Position numbers and translations under genes: made by a program
Shown here: piece after piece, positions 57,001 to 64,000 of the stretch
How the letters are laid out: each line of letters begins with the position of its first letter
How positions within the stretch are numbered: position 1 is the first letter of the stretch
The notes under the pieces: model-generated
What the model was told of the DNA's origin: nothing
What the model saw: the letters and a program-made list of their open reading frames with translations, nothing else
The model's database searches: none
Assembly (NCBI GenBank): GCA_951640165.1
Contig: OX621247.1
Span: 35,996,001-36,060,000 of the forward strand
Source: Pseudoips prasinana
Lineage: Eukaryota; Arthropoda; Insecta; Lepidoptera; Nolidae
Direction of reading: 5' to 3'
Length of the DNA stretch: 64,000 nt

Positions 57001-60000
57001 AGTAAACATTTATTTCAGTAATTAAATTAAATAAAATGAAATTATAAGCTAAAAATTAGATAAACTACGATACACTATTTACCCTAAAAGGCGTCCAATA
57101 ATCCCTCCGCATCGCTTATGGGAAAAGTGCCCAGAAGGCTGGCCGCATTGCCACGCTGGATGGCAATGCTGATCCTCTGACCCAAGAATAGACCAGCCCT
57201 CTGAACATGGGAAGCGTCGATCAAACGTTTAGCTATTTCCCGAAATATTAAATGTGCGCTTGGGCCCCATGGTCCTAAGGTTTCTACCCCAAACGGCTCA
57301 AAAACAAAATTTGCTGCCAAATTTGTGTATTTGCGCCGTTTAAAGGTTTCCGCCAAAGCAGCAGCAGCGCCTGCAGAACCCGACGTATGGGGAAGATGGG
57401 AGGGTGCAAGGGTGTCGACGCATGTTGCGTCCCACACCAGGGGCCTACCCATCTTCCACGGAACCAATGACATACCATCGGGTCTCTTTCCATCATCACG
57501 TGCCAAGCCGCTCGGTTCTAGAACCGCTGGGACGTCAACGCTGGAAAGAGCCCGACGGATTATATCATTGATGCTACTGTGGCGTGAGATTCTGCCCGCG
57601 CTACGGCAACATGACAGACCATGGCGTCCAAGGTGATCGACCGCTTCCCCACACCTACAACGATGCGGAGCAACGCATGAGACACCCAGACGGAGGCCGG
57701 CAGCGCCGCGAAAAGTACCGTTGTCCAGCATAGTACCTATGTTGGGCGACGGTAACACCTGTAACCATAAACCCGACTCCCATTCTCCCACAGCCAGTAG
57801 ACGGGCGCGTTCCGCGAGGTTCGTGCATGTATTTATGAGATTATTACGCACTAACTCGCAAAGCGGCTGGTCCCACTGTTTCTGGGAGGACGGGTTCGTG
57901 GGTAGGTCAGAACTTGAACAGGTCATTTTCCAAACGTTTATGGCATCAGTCAAACACCTTACCTCTGAACTAACCTGAGTAGGTGAAAGAATTTTACCGA
58001 TTAGTTTCTTGGTAGAGTGGACCGAGGACAGAAACGCTGGTAAGCTAACGTTGGTAATTTTGCGGATGCCAAGGCCGCCCATGCGCACAGGAAGAGTAGC
58101 TTGCGCCCAGGCACGGTCATCCAGGTCTAAATTTAAAATTGAGCATAGGGTGTCACGTAAAATTTGGTCAACTTTTCCAAGGAGGGCCGAATGTTTCCAT
58201 AATTGACAAGATCGTATGACGTATGTAAATTTGGGAACAAAACAGCAGTACCGAATCAATGTGTATGATGAATGTGAGTTTAGTTTAGAAAATCGTTCAG
58301 AAATATCAATAAAATTTTGAATTTTTTCGTCTATGAAAGGTAAGAACCCCTCTTCCAGGATGGGAGACCCCAGGAGGCGTAACGAGTTTTTATTTAGGAT
58401 TTTGATATCTGGGGCTATATAATTAAATTTAGAAGTTATAGTGTTTTTATTGACTTCGTTTGTTATAAAAAGTTCGCATTTTGATGGGTTAAGATCAAGG
58501 CCGATGGATATGAATGATTCTTTTAGGAAAATTAGGTCATTCAAGACAGTTACAGCATTACCTCCTAGGGTCCCATCATCTAAATACCATGCGTTAAATT
58601 TTGAATTTAGCTGCCGAATTATTGAGTGTATGGCAAGACTAAAAATGACCGGTCCGAGAGGGTCACCTTGTTGGCATATAATAATTTTGTGGGATAACGG
58701 TAACATTGCCAAATAAAATCATAAATTTCGGGGGTTTCTTTTTGCACCTCGGCCAACAAGGTATCCCTATTTACAGACTTAAAGGCGTTCTTCAGGTCAA
58801 CCTTAAGGACACAGCCCCCCTTGGAGCCAAATCCGAGCTGCAGGGGCTGGAAAACGGATGAAAGCTTTCCATGTACGTGTTTGCAACATAATTTGGCTGC
58901 CATACGACGGAAAACGCATCCAACAGCAATGGGGCGGATGCCACCATCGCGTTTGTAAAGGGCACAGAGGTTCGCCCCGTACAAAACATCAATAATGGAT
59001 CCGCAAACATTGCCGCTAAGCATTAAGTTAATCATGGCCGTAAGTTCCTGCAAAAGTGATTCGCCAGCGACCCCCATGGATGGATTAATCAGCTCTTGGA
59101 GATGCTGAGGGGTCAAACCATCAAGGCCGCCCGCGGAACCACTCCGGAAGGAAGATACGGCCACTGACACTTCCCGGGCAGTTACAGATAAAGCTGTTTC
59201 ACTAACGGGTGGTGCTGGAAAGTTGAGGTCATCTGCTGGCACCGGATGCTTGCACTGCAGCGCTCCAAGTGTGTCCGGCGTGCAAGGGGCCACTACATCA
59301 CTGCTAAAAAGAAGCCTGGCGGCGCCCCCGATGTCACCTTCGCCTAATTTGGTTTGAACATAATTATATAAGGTTTTTGAGTTGTTATACCGTATTCTAA
59401 AGTTATCAACATCAAAATTAGCTTGTTGATCGGTGTCGTAGTGGGAACAATTATTTTTTATTTCGGTGGTTAAATTATTTTGAGGATTATTTGATTTTTT
59501 TGCGTGCAAAACTCTATAGGCAAAGGTGAGCAAATTCCTCCAGCTGTGTTCATTGTTGTCCCGAAGAACAATGCGAATGCACTGAGCTAGGGTTTGTGCA
59601 ACTAATTGCCTAGCTCCTCTAGGGATTCTTTTCACTAGCGGTACAGAATTTTTAAGATTGCTTAAAATTTGAGCTAGTGAAAGTCGCGAATGGGTGTTAT
59701 TGGAGCATGCATTTGGGCTATTGCTGTTATTGGGACTAGGGCTCTGAGAAAAATTTGGTGGTTTGTGTTTTTTGCCTAAATGTATATTTAATCCCCGACG
59801 AGTTTTAAAAAGTTTTAAATTTGAGCAAAGGGGGCACCTTACCGGAGCATCGAGTGATGAAGAGGCAGGTTGACCTGTATCGACGTCACTGCCATGACCC
59901 GCTGACATACTAGATTACACTTATACACTGTTTTTTTATTTTAATGTACACATTACGGCACAAAAACACCTTATTCTAAGTACAAGAGATTAAAATATTT

Positions 60001-60418
60001 GCACAAAAAAGTAATAAAATTTGTAAACAAATACTAAAAAAATATCAAAATATCGTCCAATCAGTAGTAAGGGGCTCTCTCTCACTCTTCAATAAACTTT
60101 ACGTTTATTGGAAGTCAATATTCTTTGTAGCCAATAGTATCCGTATTGACCCGTCGCCATGGCTACCGCGTTACTCAGCGACGAGAATTTGATGATGCCG
60201 TCAAAACACAGCTGATATTGAATATAAAGAACATTTATAGATAAAAAAACTGCGCGGCTTGTGAGCCTTGTGAACACCAACACAAACAACAATAGTCTGG
60301 CAGTACAGGTTCACCGGGGACCGCTTACGAGGGACCTTAGGGGCTCCACAATATATTTTTATATTTTTAAATCAGTTTGTCGCGTTACGTCGTTGTCGTG
60401 TAATATAGTTCATTCATT
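57001..60418 (-). mobile_element. Non-LTR retrotransposon with restriction-like endonuclease, near full length
   Basis: Flanked by an 11-bp direct repeat ATTTAATCAAC (56990-57000 and 60419-60429), so the limits are well defined. The length is about 3.4 kb. On the minus strand it has a ~510-base 5' UTR, one long ORF broken by a small deletion, and an 83-base 3' UTR. The 3' UTR ends just after AATAAA with no poly(A) tail. Its layout (N-terminal zinc finger, RT, Cys-His motif, RPD...D endonuclease) is that of R2-like, RLE-bearing elements, but the RT motifs are atypical. Confidence 0.8.
57084..59908 (-). pseudogene. RLE-type reverse transcriptase ORF, broken once
   Basis: Part one (58619-59908) starts at ATG 59908. 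It has an R2-style finger CPLCSNLKLFKTRRGLNIHL followed by GKKH. A basic helical region follows, then RT: SFRSGSAGGLDGLTPQHLQE, ALYKRDGGIRPIAVGCVFRR, LQLGFGSKGG and LKVDLKNAFKSVNRDTLL. Part two (57084-58712) has CQQGDPLGPVIFSLAIHSII and the catalytic NAWYLDDGTLGG, then a thumb with LRLLGSPI and LPVRMGGLGIRK. After that comes CRCGEAVDHLGRHGLSC (Cys-His motif) and the endonuclease with DGKRPDGMSLVPW...VWDATCVDT. The two parts join near 58680-58710, where several residues before the QQGDP block appear missing and the frame changes. Together they give roughly 940 residues. The protein would bind, nick and reverse-transcribe at a target (family knowledge). Confidence 0.82.
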
Positions 60419-60490
60419 ATTTAATCAACTAAAATAGTTGCTGCTACGGAACCCTTCATGGGCGAGTCCGACTCGCACTTGGCCGGTTTT

Positions 60491-60779
60491 TCTATTAGAA
60501 ACAAACTGTTGTTTTTGCGCGTGATGAATGCCAATAAATCATAAGGTTGGCAACATGTGAATGATGCTTAGTTTAATTAATTGCTAGCGTAATAAGTTAA
60601 GGTAACTCTTTACATTGGAAAGCAGTTGGAAAACAAGTGCACAGTTCGCCTACTGAGGTGTGCAGTACCTATGTACTTGTTTGGTAGCTTCGTTGTGAAA
60701 AAACGTGTTTATTAAACAAGTTTAAGGAAAGGATAAGCAAATAACTCCGACTCAGTTTATTTATTACTTGGATACTTAA
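60491..60779. other. Spacer
   Basis: No feature recognised. Confidence 0.3.
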
Positions 60780-61152
60780 TCCTAATATTATATATGCGAT
60801 CTATTTGCCGCTCTTTCACGCCAAAACTACTGAACCGATTGAAATAAAATTTGGTTTACAGATAGCCTAAAACCTGAGAAAGGACATACTTAGGCTACTT
60901 TTTAATACAAAAAGGGTTGAAAGGGGGGAATGAAATGTTTAATTTTTATAGCTACAAGCTTGAAACTTATTTTTTAGGCTGTTGATTTGATTTAAATAAA
61001 TATGACATTCAAAGTTTATGAAAGGTTTACCCTCAAGGGTGTAAAATAACAATAGGGAATAAGTTTGCGACAGCTATATTAGAGATATTCTGATGTAAAA
61101 TTTACAGTCATTACAAAATGTGCATACGATGTCGCGGACACAGCTAGTTATA
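60780..61152 (+). repeat. Helitron-like non-autonomous element
   Basis: Starts CCTAATATTATATATGCGA, with the common head phrase AAACTACTGAACCGATTGAA. It contains AAGGGTTGAAAGGGGGGAAT and ends CGCGGACACAGCTAGT next to T. A CTAGT end is usual for lepidopteran Helitron-like repeats. Confidence 0.55.
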
Positions 61153-61384
61153 TATTAAAGAAACGGTATGTTACCGTCAAACTCATCTAAACACAAACTT
61201 ATTTGAATTTCATTCTTACTTATTGGTACTAGTCAAGTCATTATTAGGCAGTGAGGTCTAACACAATTGAGCGTACGATTGTAAGAAATTATACCGTGCG
61301 CTGTCTTCGCACAATGTTGTAATAACCTTAAACGAATAACAAGAGAATATAGTCCTGAATATTTTGAAATTTAAATAAAATAAT

Positions 61385-61560
61385 GTAATAAATATCCAGG
61401 GTATATCACAAAACGCCATCTTCTAGTCCAAACTAAGCAAAGCTTGTACTATGGAAACTAGGCAATGGATAGAAAAGATATTTGTTTTGTGTGAGGACCT
61501 AACTCGCAACCATCGGATCAGAAGGTAGGTCCACTACTAAATGCGCCACGTCGGTTGTTA
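61385..61560 (-). repeat. Diverged SINE copy
   Basis: Shares AACTAAGCAAAGCTTGTACT and AGATATTTGTTTTGTGTGAG with the 14470 family. The tRNA-like head is decayed. Confidence 0.5.
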
Positions 61561-61729
61561 AAACAATATCATAGAGGTACATTTAGAGAAACCCAGCAAG
61601 TGGTTTGCTGATGTGAGAATGACAGGTTGTACCAGCTCGCCATACAAACAATGCAAGCAACGTGATGAATATTTTAAAACCAAAAAAAAATATAGTAGTA
61701 TGAAACCCATTATAAAAGGAGGGGAATAT

Positions 61730-62060
61730 TATAAAAATGAAAGGAAAAATAATTTACGGGCGATCTGAGGTCGGGAAGGGGATGGGGGTGAGTTTTTAGG
61801 GGTAAAAAACGGTTTTTCTCGATTTCCGGAAAAATTTAAAGTCCTATCCAAAATGTCAAATGGCAAAGTTGTAAGTTGTGTTTTTTCACATAACCTCAAA
61901 ATTTATGTGAAAAATTAACCAATTAACCAAAAACCAAGTTTTTGGTTTTTTATTTTTTACAATTTTTTTTCTTTTTTAACGAAATTTGGAGAAAACTTAC
62001 CTTTTTATGTCCCAAATACGCTGTAATTTATTTGATTAAAAATATTTATTTTTTCACCTT
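61730..62060 (-). repeat. Left part of a transposon interrupted by a LINE
   Basis: Non-coding, with GGGGATGGGGGTGAGTTTTT and GGTTTTTCTCGATTTCCGG. From memory this region accompanies the Cys-rich ORF type seen at 63395-63873. The LINE at 62085-62975 appears to separate them. CACCTTATTTT on the left and CACCCTAATTTT on the right may be a decayed target duplication. Confidence 0.4.
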
Positions 62061-62084
62061 ATTTTGAATTAATAAAGTCAAAGT

Positions 62085-62975
62085 CAAAGGTACTTTATTC
62101 CGTAAAAATTTTACATTAATGGGTTCGTCATATTTCTTTACCCTACAGTGCAGTGCATGACGTGGCAGCTACTGAGAAACACTGCCAGAAAACTCAGTAA
62201 GAATCCTTTTTTAAAATAAAATATACTTAAGATTAATGACAATCATGTGTGTTGACTCAGAACAACTCAATCCCAAGCTTTTTTATCACTTAAATAATCA
62301 GAAATTTTGTAATATGCCCTGCTACACAATTTGGCTTTAATAATTCTTTTAAACTTATTCGTAGACAATTCTCTAATATCATTGGGAAGTTTGTTATAGA
62401 ATCTTATACATTGCCCCATAAAAGAGTTACTTATTTTGTGGAGACGGGTAGTATGCAATATGAGATTGTTCTTATATCTAGTATTTACATTATGTGTATC
62501 GCTCCTTTTACAGAAGGAATCGATATTTTTATGCACATATAGTAAGTTTTCATATATATACTGAGATGGTACAGTTAGAATGTTGACCTCTTTGAACTTT
62601 TCTCTTAGAGACACTCTCGGGCCAAGATTATAGATAGCTCTTACAGCTCTTTTTTGCAATATAAATATGGTGGTAATGTCAGCAGAGCTACCCCAGAGAA
62701 GAATTCCATAGGACATTACACTATAAAAATAACTGAAATAAACCATTCTAGCTGTGTCAACATCAGTCAGCCGTCTAATAGTTTTCACTGCATATGCTGC
62801 AGAACTTAATTTGCCGGACAGTTTTTCTATTTGTGGGCTCCATTGTAGCTTTGAGTCAATAGTGATACCCAAGAACACAGTTGATTCAACAGGGTCCAAC
62901 CTAGCTCCATTAAGTTGTACTTTGGTTGTCGCCTGTTTCACATTCGGTGTAGTGAATTTATATATCGAATAAACA
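62085..62975 (-). pseudogene. 5'-truncated LINE, copy 4 (longest)
   Basis: An open frame of 224 residues (62267-62941) covers the end of a non-LTR reverse-transcriptase protein: VFLGITIDSKLQWSPQIEKL, VYFSYFYSVMSYGILLWGSS, FILQKRAVRAIYNLGPR, HKNIDSFCKRSDTHNVNTRY and YKISDYLSDKKAWD. The 3' UTR carries ACGTGGCAGCTACTGAGAAA and the tail of repeated AAAGTC (plus strand, 62085). The palm domain with the active site is absent. Confidence 0.85.
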
Positions 62976-63394
62976 CCCTAATTTTCAATCGAAAACTCAC
63001 CCGTCAAGATATCAGCTTTTTTCAAAAAGTTGGTATGTTTTCTGTTCGTTGAAATATCTACTTTCCGATGGTGAAAAAAAATATATATATGTTACTATAG
63101 TAAATCTTCTCAGAAAATGCAAAAAATCGAAAAAAACTCGAATTCGATTTTTTTTAAATTATTATAATTAATTTCATCTAAAAAAATGTGATAGCTGCAA
63201 TTTGTTTCAATTAAAAAGTTGATTTACTTAATGCTAATTACATTTATGTCATAGAAAATCTCATTATATATAAATATAAATGTTAATAGTACAATTAAAT
63301 GTAGATACTTTATTCTGATTACGTTATTCATTACAATATTTTTAAACACATTAATCTTATCGTTCATAAATACCTACCTTATCTTCAATTCTAA
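62976..63394. other. AT-rich 3' flank of the Cys-rich fragment
   Basis: No coding signal. Probably the 3' UTR or end region of the interrupted transposon. Confidence 0.35.
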
Positions 63395-63873
63395 TCACTT
63401 ATCCATTAGTTTTTGTCTTTTTGGCATTTCTTCATCGTTAGATTCGTCAAACATCTCCGATTCTAGTAGATTTTCGAAATCGTCATGACTATCACCTTCT
63501 TCTAACATTATTTTCAGACTGCGTTGGTTCTTCATCCACATTTTCTTCTGAATCCTCAACTTTCTCGTAGGTTTCTTCTTCAATATTGGAGCAATTTTCA
63601 GAACCATGACAGTTTGAACATAAATTTGTGCATTTTAAACCATGATTTCGGCAACCACATTTTAAACTGTTACATCCAGTTTCACAGCTGCAGCATGAGC
63701 AATATTTCCAGAATTAATTCTTTTTGTGTAAATTTGGGCATAATTCCACGTTGAAATTGCTTCCAGCCCCAATCTGTTGCTGTTAGTTCGTTACCCAACC
63801 AAGTTTCAAGCTGATAATATGCCATGTAACAATGTTGTTCTGCTGCTCCTTCTGTGGGTGGGAGGTTTGCCAA
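63395..63873 (-). pseudogene. Cys-rich (CXC-like) protein fragment, transposon-associated
   Basis: The start (63873) reads ANLPPTEGAAEQHCYMAYYQ, then ETWLGNELTATDWGWKQ. Near 63700 a one-base shift moves to a frame reading CSCCSCETGCNSLKCGCRNH and GLKCTNLCSNCHGSENC, a dense Cys array like tesmin/CXC repeats. It then turns acidic and a second shift leads to the ORF ending at 63395 (PKRQKLMDK). I recall this combination from multicopy insect proteins likely encoded by a transposon, but cannot name the superfamily. Upstream parts lie beyond the right edge or are absent. Confidence 0.5.
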
Positions 63874-64000
63874 AACGATTTTGGCTGATTTTCATGTATA
63901 TTTCATATATTTTGAATATCTCTGAAAATAAATTGAAATGTATAAAATATATATGAAAATCGGCCAAAAGTTTGTTATTAAAAATATATTTACGATGTAT

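Larger units (their letters stand above)
56460..60490. repeat. Common lepidopteran repeat, split by a non-LTR element
   Basis: The left part (56460-57000) starts TAGGGTTCCGTAGCC and contains TCTGTCTGTCCGTCCGT and ATTGGTTTGAATGAGATCTA. The right part (60430-60490) has GCTACGGAACCCTTCATGGG and CCGACTCGCACTTGGCCGG. I recognise these as one dispersed repeat of Lepidoptera, type unknown, here carrying a 3.4 kb insertion. Confidence 0.65.

Noticed and set aside
57325..57636. 103-residue plus-strand ORF opposite the endonuclease domain
   Set aside because: Shadow of the RLE coding region on the minus strand.

Overview
The window looks like insect, most likely lepidopteran, chromosomal DNA. It is AT-rich and packed with transposable elements of kinds common in moths and butterflies: mdg1/412-like Gypsy, RTE, mariner, Tc1, tRNA-derived SINEs, Helitron-like heads and many palindromic MITEs. 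Family names come from recognising motifs by eye; no database was searched.

Two host genes can be supported. The first is a minus-strand ZAD-C2H2 zinc-finger gene spread over about 24 kb. Its ZAD exon is at 32375-32898, finger exons are at 22736-22914 and 22203-22286, and a GC-rich last exon is at 8869-9161. All junctions have GT/AG ends and matching phases, and the first junction falls inside a finger and completes it. Its introns are filled with mobile elements. The second is an intact plus-strand ORF at 45595-47502. It encodes a secreted His/Gln/Pro-rich protein that resembles a structural (cuticle- or eggshell-type) protein.

Layout: 1-1093, 5' part of a DDE-transposase-like gene (minus). 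1202-7744, Gypsy-1 (minus, 4-bp TSD). 7960-8876, mariner remnant. 8869-32898, zinc-finger gene; its 13 kb intron holds a satellite-bearing Helitron-like element with a Tc1 inside, LINE fragments, SINEs, a foldback element and Gypsy-3 (15584-20425, identical LTRs). Its first intron holds LINEs, an RTE element and MITEs. 33020-34460, a triplicated block upstream of the zinc-finger gene. 35202-41351, Gypsy-2 (plus, identical LTRs, 4-bp TSD). 41352-45594, mostly unique sequence. 45595-47502, the secreted-protein gene. 47503-56460, sequence with dispersed LINE, SINE, MITE and minisatellite copies. 56460-60490, a common repeat split by a 3.4 kb non-LTR element that carries a zinc finger, a reverse transcriptase with YLDD and a restriction-like endonuclease. 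61730-64000, an element with a Cys-rich ORF, itself split by a LINE.

Three observations stand out. Gypsy-1 and Gypsy-2 both encode, between the 5' LTR and gag, a related small single-pass membrane protein; the intact copy has a myristoylation-like start and a basic tail. The 57-60 kb non-LTR element has an R2-like layout but an atypical polymerase motif. Gypsy-2 carries an in-frame, already diverged 20-residue duplication inside its reverse transcriptase although its LTRs are identical.
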